Translations under genes and position numbers: made by a program
Source of the DNA: Sideroxydans sp.
GTDB lineage: Bacteria > Pseudomonadota > Gammaproteobacteria > Burkholderiales > Gallionellaceae
Direction: 5' to 3'
Length of the DNA: 64,000 nucleotides
NCBI GenBank assembly: GCA_024636935.1
Contig: JAGXGC010000020.1
Location: 58,654 to 122,653, forward strand
Shown here: one piece after another, positions 8,255-18,808 of the stretch
How the letters are laid out: the number at the start of each line of letters is the position of its first letter
Position numbering within the stretch: position 1 is the first letter of the stretch
Notes under the pieces: model-generated
Database searches by the model: none
Told to the model about the DNA's origin: nothing
Seen by the model: only the letters and a program-made list of their open reading frames with translations

Positions 8255-11200
8255 GTGAATAATTCTTCGTTGCCCGCGCGGCAAGGTTTGTATGACCCGC
8301 GCAATGAACATGATGCATGTGGTGTCGGTTTCGTCGCACATATTAAAGGTATAGCCAGTCACGACCGAGTAAGTGAAGGGCTGAACATTCTGGAGAATCT
8401 GACGCACCGCGGTGCGGTCGGGGCAGATCCCTTGGCGGGCGATGGCGCGGGCATCTTGATTCAGATTCCGCATGCTTTCCTGAGCACGGCAACTGCCAAG
8501 AATAAGATCCAACTGCCGGAAGCTGGTGAATACGGTGTCGGTATGTTGTTCCTGTCGCGTAACAAAGCGGCACGCGCGGCATGCGAAAAGATCGTCGAAG
8601 CTAAGATCAAGGCTGAAGGCCAGACGTTGTTGGGCTGGCGCGATGTGCCAGTGGATAGCTCCGGCTTGGGCGAGAGTGTGAAAGCAGCCGAGCCTATGGT
8701 TCGTCAGGTATTCATCGCTCGCGGCAAGAAGACCGTCGATCAAGATGCATTCGAGCGCAAGTTGTTCGTCATTCGCAAGACGGTCGAACATGCGGTGAGC
8801 AAATTACCAAAGGGGCAAGGCGAGGGTTTCTATATCCCGTCCATGTCTTCTCGCACCATCGTCTACAAAGGCATGTTGCTAGCGACTCAGGTCGGCGAAT
8901 ATTTCCTCGATCTGCAAGATGAAAGCTGTGTCAGCGCATTCGCGCTGGTGCACCAGCGCTTCTCCACAAACACCTTCCCCACTTGGGATCTGGCACATCC
9001 GTTCCGTATGATCGCCCACAACGGCGAGATCAATACCATGCGCGGCAACGTGAACTGGATGGCTGCGCGCCATGCAGCAATGTCGTCCAGCTTCCTCGGC
9101 AGTGATTTGGAAAAATTGTGGCCACTCATCACCGAAGGCCAGTCTGACTCGGCATGTTTCGATAATGCGTTGGAACTACTGGTGGCAGGCGGTTATTCCT
9201 TGCCGCATGCGATGATGTTGCTGATCCCAGAAGCATGGGCAGGCAATCCTCTGATGGATGAAGAGCGCCGTGCGTTCTACGAATATCATGCCGCTCTGAT
9301 GGAGCCGTGGGACGGCCCCGCAGCAGTAGCCTTTACCGATGGTCGCATGATCGGTGCAACGTTGGACCGTAACGGCCTGCGCCCTGCGCGCTATCTGATC
9401 ACCGACGACGACGTTGTATTGATGGCGTCCGAGATGGGCGTCCTGCCGATTGCGGAGAGCAAGGTCGTCAAGAAGTGGCGCTTGCAGCCGGGCAAGATGT
9501 TCCTAATCGACATGGAAGCAGGACGTATCATTGATGACAGCGAACTGAAGAAACAGATCGCCACTGCAAAGCCATACCGCAAGTGGATCAAGGAATCGCG
9601 TTACTTCCTAGATGATTTGCGCACCGTTGCCCGCAAGCAGGAGAGCATTGTCAGCTTGCTTGATGCGCAACAGGCGTTCGGTTACACGCAGGAAGACCTT
9701 AAGTTCATCATGTTGCCGATGGCAACTGCCGGCGAAGAGCCAACTGGTTCGATGGGTAGCGATGCTGCATTGCCGGTACTGTCCGGTCGCAGCAAGGTCC
9801 TGTACAACTACTTCCAACAGTTGTTCGCGCAAGTGACCAATCCACCTATTGATCCGATCCGCGAAGAGATCGTGATGTCACTGACGTCTTTCATTGGCTC
9901 AAAGCCGAACTTGCTCGGCGTTGATGAAACGAGTCCGGCGCCACGTTTGGAAGTGCATCAGCCCGTGCTGTCGCACGAAGATGCTGCCAAGCTGCACAAC
10001 ATCGACAAGCTCACCAAGGGCAATTACAGATCCAAGACACTGGACATCACCTATCCGGTGAAGAACGGTGCAGCTGGTTGCGAAGCAGCGATCAAAGCCC
10101 TGTATAAAGAAGCTGACAAGGCAGTCGCCGCCGGTTACAACGTATTGATCCTGTCTGACCGCGGCATGTCAGACAAGCGAGTGGCGATCCCCGCTCTGCT
10201 GGCTACCGCCGCAGTACACCACCATCTCGTACGTGAAGGGCTGCGCACCAGCACTGGTCTGGTCGTCGAGACAGGTTCGGCTCGCGAAGTGCATCACTTC
10301 GCATTGCTGGCTGGTTACGGTGCTGAAGCAGTCTATCCCTGGTTGGCGTTCGACAGTATCTCGTCCTTCGACCTGCCAGCTGGCGTGACTGCAAAGGACG
10401 GTCACAAGCGTTTCATCAAAGCTATTAACAAAGGTCTGTTGAAAGTGATGTCCAAGATGGGCATCTCGACCTATCAGTCCTATTGCGGTTCGCAGATATT
10501 CGAAGCCATCGGCCTCAATAGCGATTTCATTGAGAGTTACTTCCCGGGCACAGCTACGCAGATAGAAGGTATCGGCCTCAGCGAAGTGGCAGAAGAAGCA
10601 GTGCGCACTCACATTGGCGCATTCGGCAATGATCCACTGTTGCAAAACATGCTCGATGCGGGTGGTGAATTCGCTTACCGCACACGCGGTGAGGAGCATA
10701 CCTGGACGCCGGATTCCATCGCCAAGTTGCAGCATTCCACTCGTTCGAACAACTACGAGACTTACAAAGAGTACGCCAAGCTGATCAATGATCAGACCCA
10801 GCGTCAGATGACGCTGCGTGGCCTGTTCGAGATCAAGTCTGCGGGCAAGGCTGTGGCGCTGGACGAAGTGGAATCGGCAAAAGACATCGTCAAACGTTTC
10901 GCCACTGGCGCGATGTCGCTGGGTTCCATCTCCACTGAAGCGCACACCACATTGGCGATTGCGATGAACCGCATCGGCGGCAAGTCCAACACTGGTGAAG
11001 GTGGCGAAGATCCAAATCGCTTCAAGACTTTGTATGGCGGTGAGAAGCTGTCCGAGATCATCGGCAAAGGTCGCATCGAAGCCGATCAGACTATGAAGGA
11101 GGGTGACTCGCTGCGTTCGCGCATCAAGCAAGTCGCTTCCGGACGTTTCGGCGTCACAGCGGAATATCTGTCCAGCGCTGACCAAATCCAGATCAAGATG

Positions 11201-12913
11201 GCGCAGGGCGCGAAGCCCGGCGAAGGTGGTCAGCTGCCCGGCGGCAAGGTTTCCGAGTACATCGGCAAATTGCGTCACTCGGTACCGGGCGTTGGCCTGA
11301 TCTCACCTCCACCGCACCACGACATCTATTCCATCGAAGACTTGGCGCAGCTCATCCACGACTTGAAAAACTCGAATCCAAGTGCTTCAGTTTCGGTGAA
11401 GCTGGTGTCTGAAGTTGGCGTGGGTACAGTAGCTGCGGGTGTTTCCAAAGCTAAGGCTGACCACATCGTAATCTCCGGTTTCGACGGCGGTACAGGTGCT
11501 TCGCCACTGTCTTCCGTGAAGCACGCGGGTACATCGTGGGAGCTGGGTCTGGCCGAAGCACAGCAGACACTGGTGCTGAACAAGCTGCGCGGCCGTATCG
11601 GTCTGCAAGTTGACGGTCAGATCAAGACCGGTCGTGACGTGTTGATCGGTGCGTTGCTCGGTGCTGATGAGTTCGGTTTCGCCACCGCACCGTTGGTGGT
11701 CGAGGGCTGCATCATGATGCGCAAGTGTCACCTCAATACCTGCCCGGTTGGCGTCGCCACACAGGACCCAGAGCTGCGCAAGAAATTTACCGGCCAGCCG
11801 GAACATGTCGTGAACTACTTCTTCTTCGTTGCTGAAGAAGTGCGTGAGCTGATGGCGCAGATGGGCGTGCGCAAGTTCGAAGATCTGATCGGCCGCAGTG
11901 ATCTGCTCGACAAACGCAAAGGCATCAAGCATTGGAAAGCCAAGGGTCTAGATTTCAGCAAGGTGTTCTACCAGCCCAAGGTCGGTGCTGACGTGGCACG
12001 CCGTCAAGCTGAAGTGCAGGACCACGAACTGGAAAAGGCACTCGACAACGACCTCATCGCCCAATCCAAAGAAGCTTTGGACGGGAAGCGTGTGGTCACC
12101 ATCGAAACCAAGATCTGCAACGTCAACCGCAGTGTTGGCACCATGCTGTCGCACGAAGTGGCCAAGCGTCACGGTAATGCCGGCCTGCCGGATGACACCA
12201 TCCGCGTGAGGCTGCTGGGTACTGCCGGTCAAAGCTTCGGCGCCTTCCTTGCACGCGGTGTGACCTTCCAGCTGGAAGGCGAAGGCAACGACTATGTGGG
12301 CAAGGGATTGTGCGGTGGTCGCATCATCGTCAAACCATCCGACGACAGCAAGCTCGTCGCAGAAGACAACATCATCGTCGGTAACACCGTGCTGTACGGT
12401 GCGACAGCCGGTGAAGTGTTCTTCCGCGGTGTGGCAGGTGAGCGTTTCGCGGTGCGTAACTCCGGTGCGGTAGCTGTGGTCGAAGGCGTGGGTGACCACT
12501 GTTGCGAATACATGACCGGCGGTATGGTCGTCGTGTTGGGCAATACCGGACGCAATTTTGCGGCGGGTATGTCAGGTGGTGTGGCTTACGTGTTGAATGA
12601 AGACGGCAACTTCCATCAGCGTTGCAACATGTCTATGGTTCAGTTGGAAGCGGTGCCGGAAGAAGCTGCTCTGAGTGAGACCGGCGAAGTGGAAGGTCAT
12701 GGTCGCGTGCACTTCAACCATCTGAACAAGACTGACGAAGCGGCGCTACGTGGCAAGATCGAGAAGCATTTGCGCTACACCGGCAGTACACGTGCCAAGC
12801 AGATCCTGGAGAACTGGGCGGTATACCTGCCCAAGTTCGTGAAGGTCATGCCGACCGAATATCGCCGCGCGTTGTTAGAGATCGCGGCGCAGCAGCAGAA
12901 GGAGGTCGCATAA
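8255..12913 (+). CDS. gltB: Glutamate synthase (NADPH), large (alpha) subunit
   Basis: 1552 residues from the GTG at 8255, chosen because AGGTGAGG lies six bases before it; ATG 8234 and TTG 8216 are in-frame alternatives. It turns 2-oxoglutarate plus glutamine into two glutamates. The class II glutaminase domain begins at the Cys of HDACGVGF, the nucleophile, and implies removal of a short propeptide. A central domain follows, then the FMN synthase domain ([16 protein letters not shown]), the 3Fe-4S cysteines in [10 protein letters not shown], and the C-terminal GXGXG beta-helix. The stop overlaps the gltD start by one base. Confidence 0.96.
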   Translation: MNNSSLPARQGLYDPRNEHDACGVGFVAHIKGIASHDRVSEGLNILENLTHRGAVGADPLAGDGAGILIQIPHAFLSTATAKNKIQLPEAGEYGVGMLFLSRNKAARAACEKIVEAKIKAEGQTLLGWRDVPVDSSGLGESVKAAEPMVRQVFIARGKKTVDQDAFERKLFVIRKTVEHAVSKLPKGQGEGFYIPSMSSRTIVYKGMLLATQVGEYFLDLQDESCVSAFALVHQRFSTNTFPTWDLAHPFRMIAHNGEINTMRGNVNWMAARHAAMSSSFLGSDLEKLWPLITEGQSDSACFDNALELLVAGGYSLPHAMMLLIPEAWAGNPLMDEERRAFYEYHAALMEPWDGPAAVAFTDGRMIGATLDRNGLRPARYLITDDDVVLMASEMGVLPIAESKVVKKWRLQPGKMFLIDMEAGRIIDDSELKKQIATAKPYRKWIKESRYFLDDLRTVARKQESIVSLLDAQQAFGYTQEDLKFIMLPMATAGEEPTGSMGSDAALPVLSGRSKVLYNYFQQLFAQVTNPPIDPIREEIVMSLTSFIGSKPNLLGVDETSPAPRLEVHQPVLSHEDAAKLHNIDKLTKGNYRSKTLDITYPVKNGAAGCEAAIKALYKEADKAVAAGYNVLILSDRGMSDKRVAIPALLATAAVHHHLVREGLRTSTGLVVETGSAREVHHFALLAGYGAEAVYPWLAFDSISSFDLPAGVTAKDGHKRFIKAINKGLLKVMSKMGISTYQSYCGSQIFEAIGLNSDFIESYFPGTATQIEGIGLSEVAEEAVRTHIGAFGNDPLLQNMLDAGGEFAYRTRGEEHTWTPDSIAKLQHSTRSNNYETYKEYAKLINDQTQRQMTLRGLFEIKSAGKAVALDEVESAKDIVKRFATGAMSLGSISTEAHTTLAIAMNRIGGKSNTGEGGEDPNRFKTLYGGEKLSEIIGKGRIEADQTMKEGDSLRSRIKQVASGRFGVTAEYLSSADQIQIKMAQGAKPGEGGQLPGGKVSEYIGKLRHSVPGVGLISPPPHHDIYSIEDLAQLIHDLKNSNPSASVSVKLVSEVGVGTVAAGVSKAKADHIVISGFDGGTGASPLSSVKHAGTSWELGLAEAQQTLVLNKLRGRIGLQVDGQIKTGRDVLIGALLGADEFGFATAPLVVEGCIMMRKCHLNTCPVGVATQDPELRKKFTGQPEHVVNYFFFVAEEVRELMAQMGVRKFEDLIGRSDLLDKRKGIKHWKAKGLDFSKVFYQPKVGADVARRQAEVQDHELEKALDNDLIAQSKEALDGKRVVTIETKICNVNRSVGTMLSHEVAKRHGNAGLPDDTIRVRLLGTAGQSFGAFLARGVTFQLEGEGNDYVGKGLCGGRIIVKPSDDSKLVAEDNIIVGNTVLYGATAGEVFFRGVAGERFAVRNSGAVAVVEGVGDHCCEYMTGGMVVVLGNTGRNFAAGMSGGVAYVLNEDGNFHQRCNMSMVQLEAVPEEAALSETGEVEGHGRVHFNHLNKTDEAALRGKIEKHLRYTGSTRAKQILENWAVYLPKFVKVMPTEYRRALLEIAAQQQKEVA

Positions 12914-14376
12914 TGGGCAAGCCAACCGGATTCAAAGAATTTGAGCGCGTCAGCGAAGGCTACGCGCCGGTAGCGCAACGCTTGAAGCATTATCAGGAGT
13001 TCGTTGCACATCTGTCCGATAGCGAAGCGACACAGCAGGGCGCACGTTGCATGGACTGCGGCATCCCGTTCTGCAATAACGGTTGCCCAGTCAACAACAT
13101 CATCCCCGACTGGAACGATCTGGTGTATCGCGGAAACTGGAAGCAGGCGATCGAAGTGCTGCATTCCACCAACAACTTCCCAGAAGTGACAGGACGCATC
13201 TGCCCAGCACCGTGCGAAGCGGCTTGCACCCTGAACATCGGTCACGATGCTGTCGGCATCAAATCCATCGAGCACGCCATCATCGACAAGGCGGGCGAAA
13301 ACGGTTGGGTCGTACCGCAACGCGCCAAGAAAAAGACAGGCAAGAAAGTTGCCGTGGTCGGTTCCGGTCCTGCCGGTATGGCTGCTGCGCAGCAACTGGC
13401 CCGCGCCGGTCATGCTGTGACCGTATTCGAAAAGAACAGCCGCATCGGTGGCTTGATGCGTTACGGCATCCCTGATTTCAAATTGGACAAGCGACTGATC
13501 GACTGGCGTATGGCGCAACTCACTGCCGAAGGCGTGAAGTTCCAGACCAATACCTTCGTCGGCAAGGAATTGCCCGGTAAGGGCATCGTCAACGATGCGA
13601 AGAAAGTCATCAGCCCTGCTGCATTGAAGAAGGATTTCGATGCAGTGATCTTGGCGGGTGGTTCTGAGCAGCCGCGCGATCTGCCTGTGCCGGGACGTGA
13701 ACTGGCTGGTGTGCATTACGCGCTGGAATTCCTGATCCCGCAGAACAAAGAAGTGGCGGGCGATGCGAAGAACCCGATCAATGTCGCAGGCAAGCATGTT
13801 GTCGTCATCGGCGGCGGCGATACAGGTTCCGACTGCGTGGGCACTTCCAATCGTCACGGTGCCGCATCGATCACACAGATCGAAGTGATGCCGCGCGCAC
13901 CAGACCAAGAGAACAAGCCGATGACTTGGCCAAACTGGCCGCTCAAGCTGCGCACCTCCAGCTCGCACGACGAAGGTTGTGTGCGTGACTGGGCCATCGC
14001 CACCAAAGAGTTCGTCGGCGAGAACGGCGTACTGAAAGCATTGAAGTGCGTACGTGTCGAGTTCAAGGAAGGCAAGATGGTCGAGGTTGCAGGCAGCGAA
14101 TTCGAACTGAAGGCTGACTATGTGTTCCTCGCTATGGGCTTCACCAATCCATTGGCGCAAGTGCTGGATGCATTCGGCGTGCAAAAGGATGGCCGCGGCA
14201 ATGTGTTGGCAACGACCGAAGGCGACAAGTGCTATCAAACCAGCGTGAAGAAGGTGTTCGCTGCCGGCGATATGCGTCGCGGTCAATCGCTGGTGGTGTG
14301 GGCGATCCGTGAAGGCCGTCAGGCTGCACGCGCGGTCGACGAGTTCCTGATGGGCTCGTCGTTGTTGCCACGATAA
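12913..14376 (+). CDS. gltD: Glutamate synthase (NADPH), small (beta) subunit
   Basis: 487 residues. It passes electrons from NADPH through FAD and 4Fe-4S clusters to GltB. N-terminal cluster cysteines are in [15 protein letters not shown] (about 43-57) and a second group in [11 protein letters not shown]. The FAD Rossmann motif is [14 protein letters not shown] and the NADPH motif is [19 protein letters not shown] lies upstream of the ATG, at the end of gltB. Length and order are standard. Confidence 0.96.
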   Translation: MGKPTGFKEFERVSEGYAPVAQRLKHYQEFVAHLSDSEATQQGARCMDCGIPFCNNGCPVNNIIPDWNDLVYRGNWKQAIEVLHSTNNFPEVTGRICPAPCEAACTLNIGHDAVGIKSIEHAIIDKAGENGWVVPQRAKKKTGKKVAVVGSGPAGMAAAQQLARAGHAVTVFEKNSRIGGLMRYGIPDFKLDKRLIDWRMAQLTAEGVKFQTNTFVGKELPGKGIVNDAKKVISPAALKKDFDAVILAGGSEQPRDLPVPGRELAGVHYALEFLIPQNKEVAGDAKNPINVAGKHVVVIGGGDTGSDCVGTSNRHGAASITQIEVMPRAPDQENKPMTWPNWPLKLRTSSSHDEGCVRDWAIATKEFVGENGVLKALKCVRVEFKEGKMVEVAGSEFELKADYVFLAMGFTNPLAQVLDAFGVQKDGRGNVLATTEGDKCYQTSVKKVFAAGDMRRGQSLVVWAIREGRQAARAVDEFLMGSSLLPR

Positions 14377-14394
14377 TTTTTATAAAAACAAATC

Positions 14395-14417
14395 CACCAC
14401 AGATTAACTCTGTGGTG
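14395..14417 (+). terminator. Terminator-like hairpin after gltD
   Basis: Perfect 9-bp arms at 14395-14403 and 14409-14417 with a five-base loop, 19 bases past the gltD stop and 20 before hemE. The following bases (AGGTTCTTCTGG) are only weakly T-rich, so read-through into hemE is likely. Confidence 0.45.
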
Positions 14418-14436
14418 AGGTTCTTCTGGGGGCTTC

Positions 14437-15501
14437 ATGAATTTCAAAGTAAAGAACGACACCTTCCTGCGCGCGCTGCTGCGCCAGCCTACCGATTACA
14501 CACCGCTGTGGATGATGCGTCAGGCCGGTCGTTACCTGCCTGAGTATCGCGCCACGCGCCGTACGGCTGGCAGCTTCTTAGGGCTGTGCAAGAACCCGGA
14601 CTTTGCGACTGAAGTGACATTGCAGCCGCTGGAGCGTTTCCCGCTGGATGCTGCCATTCTGTTCTCCGACATCCTGACCGTCCCCGATGCAATGGGTCTG
14701 GGTCTGTATTTCTCGGAAGGCGAAGGTCCGAAGTTCGAGCGCCCACTTGAGACAGAAGCAGACATCATGGCACTGCAAGTGCCGGATATCGGCAAGGATT
14801 TGAAGTACGTGACGGACGCTGTGTCACAGATCCGCAAAGCGCTTGATGGCAGCGTGCCGCTGATCGGCTTTTCCGGTAGCCCGTGGACACTCGGTTGCTA
14901 CATGGTGGAAGGCGGTAGCAGCAGCGATTACGCCAAGGTGAAGACCTTGATGTACAAAGAACCCAAGCTGATGCATCACATTCTGAACGTGACTGCACAA
15001 GCAGTGACCGCTTACCTCAATGCGCAGATCGAAGCGGGCGCACAAGCCGTGATGATCTTTGATTCCTGGGGCGGTGCGTTGTCGCACTCCGCATTCCACG
15101 AATTCTCGTTGGCTTATACCCAGCGTATCGTGGATGGTCTGATCAAAGAAAAAGACGGTGTACGTATCCCGTCCATCGTGTTCACCAAAGGTGGCGGTCT
15201 ATGGATCGAAAGTATTGCGGACATCGGTTGCGATGCAGTGGGGCTGGACTGGACCATGGATATCGGTGTGGCACGTCAGAAGGTCGGCAACAAGGTCGCC
15301 CTGCAAGGCAACCTAGATCCGACCGTGTTGTTCGCCACGCCGGACGTGATCCGAGCCGAGGTGGAGAAGGTGTTGTCCAGCTTCGGTTTCGGTAGCGGCC
15401 ATGTGTTCAATCTGGGCCACGGCATCTCGCAACATACCGACCCGGAGAACGCTGCAGCCTTGGTGCAGGCAGTGCACGAACTCAGCAAAAAATATCACTA
15501 G
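14437..15501 (+). CDS. hemE: Uroporphyrinogen decarboxylase
   Basis: 354 residues, cytoplasmic. It decarboxylates the four acetate side chains of uroporphyrinogen III to give coproporphyrinogen III in haem synthesis. The signature [19 protein letters not shown] (about 22-41) and GFSGSPWTL are present, as is the C-terminal [15 protein letters not shown]. The ATG is preceded by TGGGGG. Haem demand should be high here, given the multiheme cytochromes encoded nearby. Confidence 0.96.
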   Translation: MNFKVKNDTFLRALLRQPTDYTPLWMMRQAGRYLPEYRATRRTAGSFLGLCKNPDFATEVTLQPLERFPLDAAILFSDILTVPDAMGLGLYFSEGEGPKFERPLETEADIMALQVPDIGKDLKYVTDAVSQIRKALDGSVPLIGFSGSPWTLGCYMVEGGSSSDYAKVKTLMYKEPKLMHHILNVTAQAVTAYLNAQIEAGAQAVMIFDSWGGALSHSAFHEFSLAYTQRIVDGLIKEKDGVRIPSIVFTKGGGLWIESIADIGCDAVGLDWTMDIGVARQKVGNKVALQGNLDPTVLFATPDVIRAEVEKVLSSFGFGSGHVFNLGHGISQHTDPENAAALVQAVHELSKKYH

Positions 15502-15513
15502 AAACATCTTGAC

Positions 15514-15539
15514 AGACGCCGCTTTATGAACAGGCGTCT
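15514..15539 (+). other. Small inverted repeat downstream of hemE
   Basis: Seven-bp arms at 15514-15520 and 15533-15539 just before the stronger terminator. Possibly part of the same 3' end structure. Confidence 0.35.
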
Positions 15540-15546
15540 AAAACTG

Positions 15547-15579
15547 AAAGGCCATGGGTGGCAGCATCCATGGCCTTTT
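15547..15579 (+). terminator. Rho-independent terminator after hemE
   Basis: Perfect 11-bp arms 15547-15557 and 15568-15578 with a ten-base loop; the 3' arm ends in TTTT. It would end the hemE transcript 46 bases after the stop codon. Confidence 0.75.
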
Positions 15580-15688
15580 GCATTGACGATGTAAGTTATT
15601 GAAAGTTAAGGCGGTAATAAACTGCTTCGAAAATGTGCGAAGAAAAAAAACTGTATACACTGTTTGTAGTTAGCGTACTTCATTGGCA

Positions 15689-15725
15689 GTTGTCCACATT
15701 GTTATCCACAGGAAATGTGGACAAC
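15689..15725. promoter_or_regulatory. Cluster of three DnaA-box-like sites upstream of priA
   Basis: A perfect 12-bp inverted repeat (15689-15700 and 15714-15725) carries TTGTCCACA on each strand. Its 13-base spacer holds a perfect TTATCCACA DnaA box (15702-15710). The three nine-mers match known DnaA recognition sequences. The site lies about 70 bases before priA in an AT-rich gap. Function as a DnaA-controlled promoter or DnaA-titration site is inferred. Confidence 0.6.
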
Positions 15726-15795
15726 AAAAAAACTCTATATCGCTCAATGAGATTCGCTAAACTTCAAACAAAATACCGGAAAGATTCTGCATAAA

Positions 15796-17970
15796 ATGTC
15801 CATCATTCGCGTCGCGCTCGACGTGCCCTTGTCAACACTTTTCGACTACTTTGTAAGCGAAGAAATGCAGATCGAGATCGGTCAGCGTGTACTCGTCCCA
15901 TTCGGTCGAAAACAGGTGTTGGGCATCGCGATGGAATGGGCTGAAAGTTCAGATCTCGCAGATGGCCGTATCAAGCCAGTGATGCAAGCGCTGGATGACG
16001 TGCCGCCATTGCCGCAGGATATGCTGAACCTGCTGCGATTCTGCAGCGACTACTACCACTTCCCTTTGGGCATGACTGTATTGTCTGCCTTGCCGACACG
16101 CTTGCGTGCGCTGGAACCGATCAAGCTAAAGCAGGCTTTGGACTACACGCTGAGTGCTGCGGGTAAGGCACTGGATGTAGGAACGCTGCCCAAGCGCCGC
16201 GTAGTGCAGCAGCGCATCTTGCAAGCACTGCGCGAAGCGCCGCTCAGTGGTGCCCAGCTGCGCAGCCTATCTCCGAGCGCCCCCGCTGCACTAAAGGTGT
16301 TATTGGAAGCAGGATGGGTAGAAGCTTGTGAACCGGTGCATCGCACCACGCACACTTTCAACGATGCGCATGCACTCACTTCTGAGCAGCAACAAGCTGT
16401 AGATGCTGTCATACAACAACAGGGGTATGGCTGCTTCCTACTGCACGGCATCACTGGCAGCGGCAAGACCGAGATCTACGTGCATCTGATGCACGAGATG
16501 TTGCAGCGTCAGGGCCAAGTGTTGCTGCTGGTGCCCGAGATCAACCTCACCCCGCAACTGGAAAACTATTTCCGCAGTCGCTTCCCCAATGTCGATCTGG
16601 TCAGTCTGCATAGCGGCCTGGCCGATGGCGAGCGGGCGCAGAATTGGCTCAAGGCGCAATCCGGCGAAGCGCGCATCGTGCTGGGGACGCGCTTGGCCGT
16701 GTTCACGCCGCTGCCAAAGCTGAGCCTGATTCTAGTGGACGAGGAGCACGATCCATCCTTCAAGCAACAGGACGGCTTGCGCTACTCGGCGCGTGACGTC
16801 GCCATCTTCCGCGCCAACCAGCGCGGCGTACCAATTGTGCTCGGTTCAGCTACACCTTCACTGGAAAGCTGGCACAACGCCCAGAGCGGACGCTACAAAT
16901 TATTGCAGCTCACACAACGTGCTGTGCAACCCGCCACCTTGCCGGTCGTGCGGTGCATGGATGTCACCAAGCTGCCGTTGCAAGAAGGTTTGAGTGAGCC
17001 ATTGCTCACTGCTATCGAATCCAGATTGCAGCGCAAAGAACAAAGCCTGATCTTCGTCAATCGTCGCGGCTACTCGCCGGTGTTGATGTGTAGTGCCTGC
17101 GGTTGGTTATCAGAATGCAAAAACTGCACAGGCAAACTGGTGCTGCACATGAAAGATCGCAGCCTGCGTTGCCATCACTGCGGCCATCAACAACGCGTAC
17201 CGCATGCATGCCCAACCTGCGGTGATGTCGACCTCAAACCAGTCGGCATCGGTACGCAGCGCTTAGAAGAAACACTGCAAAGTAACTTTCCTGAAGCGCG
17301 CATCCTACGCGTTGACAGAGACAGCACGCGCAACAAAGGCAGCTGGGAAGCCATGCGCAAACAGATCCACGATGGCGAAGCTGACATCCTCATCGGTACG
17401 CAGATGCTGGCGAAAGGTCACGACTTTCCCAATCTCACATTGGTAGGCGTGATCAGCCCAGATGGTGCCTTGTATAGCGCAGACTTTCGTGCCTCTGAAA
17501 AGCTCTTTGCACAACTCACCCAAGTAGGTGGTCGCGCCGGACGTGCCGACAAAGCAGGCGAAGTGATTGTACAAAGTGCTTTTCCAAACCATCCTTTGTT
17601 TCAGGCACTGCGTGCCCATGATTACAGAATCTGGGCACAGACCTTGCTGGTAGAGCGCCAGATGGCAGGGTTGCCACCCTTTGCATTTCAGGCTTTGTTG
17701 AGCGCGGAAAGCATGCAAGAGCAGCTGGTGATGAAATTTCTAAATCAGGCGCGCATAGCAGCAGTACAGATCGGATCGGAAGTTGAAATATATGGTGTTG
17801 TTCCTGCGGCCATGCCAAAACGCGCCAACCATCACCGCGCCCAGTTGCTAGTGCAAAGCGATGCGCGTAAAACGTTGCAGTCTTTCCTAAGAATTTGGAA
17901 ACCAGAACTGGATACTCTGACGTCGCAAAAGATTCGGTGGTCTTTGGATGTGGATCCAATGGAATATTGA
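15796..17970 (+). CDS. priA: Primosomal replication restart helicase PriA
   Basis: 724 residues. It recognises stalled forks and reloads the replisome, with 3'-to-5' helicase activity. An N-terminal 3'BD domain precedes Walker A GITGSGKTE (about 218-226) and the helicase box LVDEEHDPSFKQ (about 313). The zinc module (about 432-475) contains CSAC, CKNC, CHHC and CPTC pairs, eight cysteines as in active PriA. The helicase C-terminal domain includes GTQMLAKGHDF and QVGGRAGRADKAG. The ATG is followed by SIIRVALDVPL, the typical PriA start. It stands alone behind the hemE terminator and the DnaA-box cluster. Confidence 0.96.
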   Translation: MSIIRVALDVPLSTLFDYFVSEEMQIEIGQRVLVPFGRKQVLGIAMEWAESSDLADGRIKPVMQALDDVPPLPQDMLNLLRFCSDYYHFPLGMTVLSALPTRLRALEPIKLKQALDYTLSAAGKALDVGTLPKRRVVQQRILQALREAPLSGAQLRSLSPSAPAALKVLLEAGWVEACEPVHRTTHTFNDAHALTSEQQQAVDAVIQQQGYGCFLLHGITGSGKTEIYVHLMHEMLQRQGQVLLLVPEINLTPQLENYFRSRFPNVDLVSLHSGLADGERAQNWLKAQSGEARIVLGTRLAVFTPLPKLSLILVDEEHDPSFKQQDGLRYSARDVAIFRANQRGVPIVLGSATPSLESWHNAQSGRYKLLQLTQRAVQPATLPVVRCMDVTKLPLQEGLSEPLLTAIESRLQRKEQSLIFVNRRGYSPVLMCSACGWLSECKNCTGKLVLHMKDRSLRCHHCGHQQRVPHACPTCGDVDLKPVGIGTQRLEETLQSNFPEARILRVDRDSTRNKGSWEAMRKQIHDGEADILIGTQMLAKGHDFPNLTLVGVISPDGALYSADFRASEKLFAQLTQVGGRAGRADKAGEVIVQSAFPNHPLFQALRAHDYRIWAQTLLVERQMAGLPPFAFQALLSAESMQEQLVMKFLNQARIAAVQIGSEVEIYGVVPAAMPKRANHHRAQLLVQSDARKTLQSFLRIWKPELDTLTSQKIRWSLDVDPMEY

Positions 17971-18015
17971 AGAATGACCCGATAGAGCTATATAAGTCCC
18001 TACTGAAATAGGCGT

Positions 18016-18021
18016 TATAAT
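18016..18021 (+). promoter_or_regulatory. Putative -10 element for the 18050 operon
   Basis: TATAAT at 18016-18021, 28 bases before the ATG at 18050. No convincing -35 at the expected distance, so this may need an activator or be chance. Confidence 0.35.
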
Positions 18022-18049
18022 GCGCCCGAATAACTGAATGGAGCAATAA

Positions 18050-18808
18050 ATGGAAATCCAGCGTTTTACCCTCTCCAATGCAGCACTTCCCTTAAAGACA
18101 TTGTTCAGCGGCTACCTACTGGTGGTCGGGCTGGGTCTGCTGTTCGCTGGTGGGCAGATCATGCTGACCCACGGTATGGCTGACGGCAAGGTCGGCCTGT
18201 CGGTCGATGACATCGTCTACAGCTATTACGGCAATCGAGAAGAAGGTTCCAAGCTGGTGTCCAAGCTTAACGGCTCGATGAAGGACAATGCGCCGCCTGA
18301 TGTACGCATGGCGATGATCAAATGGGCAGAGACCGGCGCCTCGCCGGAAGCGTGGGACAACCGCATATCCATGGACATCGATCAGTATTGCCAGCCCTGC
18401 CATGCCAACATCTCCGGCCTGCCCGACCTTAGCAACAAGGATACGATGAAGAAACTACTGGCCGTTGACGAGGGTCAGCCGATGGCCACGCTGACGCGTG
18501 TGTCGCACATCCACCTGTTCGGCATCTCGTTCATCTTCTTCTTTGTGGGCTGGATATTCACCTACTCGACCGGCATATCGCCGATGCACAAGGCCATCCT
18601 GATCTCGGTGCCGTTCGGTTTCCTGATCGTGGACGTACTGGCTTGGTGGCTGACCAAGTGGCACCCCGGTTTCGCATGGTTCGTCATCATCGGCGGCTTC
18701 GGCTATAGCCTCGCAGCGGCCATCATGATCTTCACCTCGCTGTACCAGATGTGGATACTGCCGCTCCGCAAGAATCACCCGGTATACCCGCCATCTGACG
18801 CAACGTGA
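18050..18808 (+). CDS. Four-helix membrane protein with one periplasmic c-type heme site
   Basis: 252 residues, not confidently assigned to a named family. There is one membrane helix near the N-terminus (18-40), a soluble segment with a single CQPCH heme motif (114-118), then three helices (about 152-172, 181-201, 207-233). VSHIHLFGISF at the start of helix 2 supplies two histidines that could be axial ligands for a membrane heme. The layout suggests a membrane electron carrier that could exchange electrons with quinone. The FAD dehydrogenase gene starts at its last codons (four-base overlap), so the two are probably partners. Family assignment is uncertain; the heme motif and topology are plain. 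Confidence 0.8.
   Translation: MEIQRFTLSNAALPLKTLFSGYLLVVGLGLLFAGGQIMLTHGMADGKVGLSVDDIVYSYYGNREEGSKLVSKLNGSMKDNAPPDVRMAMIKWAETGASPEAWDNRISMDIDQYCQPCHANISGLPDLSNKDTMKKLLAVDEGQPMATLTRVSHIHLFGISFIFFFVGWIFTYSTGISPMHKAILISVPFGFLIVDVLAWWLTKWHPGFAWFVIIGGFGYSLAAAIMIFTSLYQMWILPLRKNHPVYPPSDAT

Noticed and set aside
10169..11278. 369-codon open frame antisense to gltB
   Set aside because: Lies within the conserved FMN domain of gltB; no motif.
12775..14286. 503-codon open frame antisense to gltD
   Set aside because: Product has no recognisable motif and is rich in His/Cys/Arg as expected from reversed coding bias; gltD has all family motifs.
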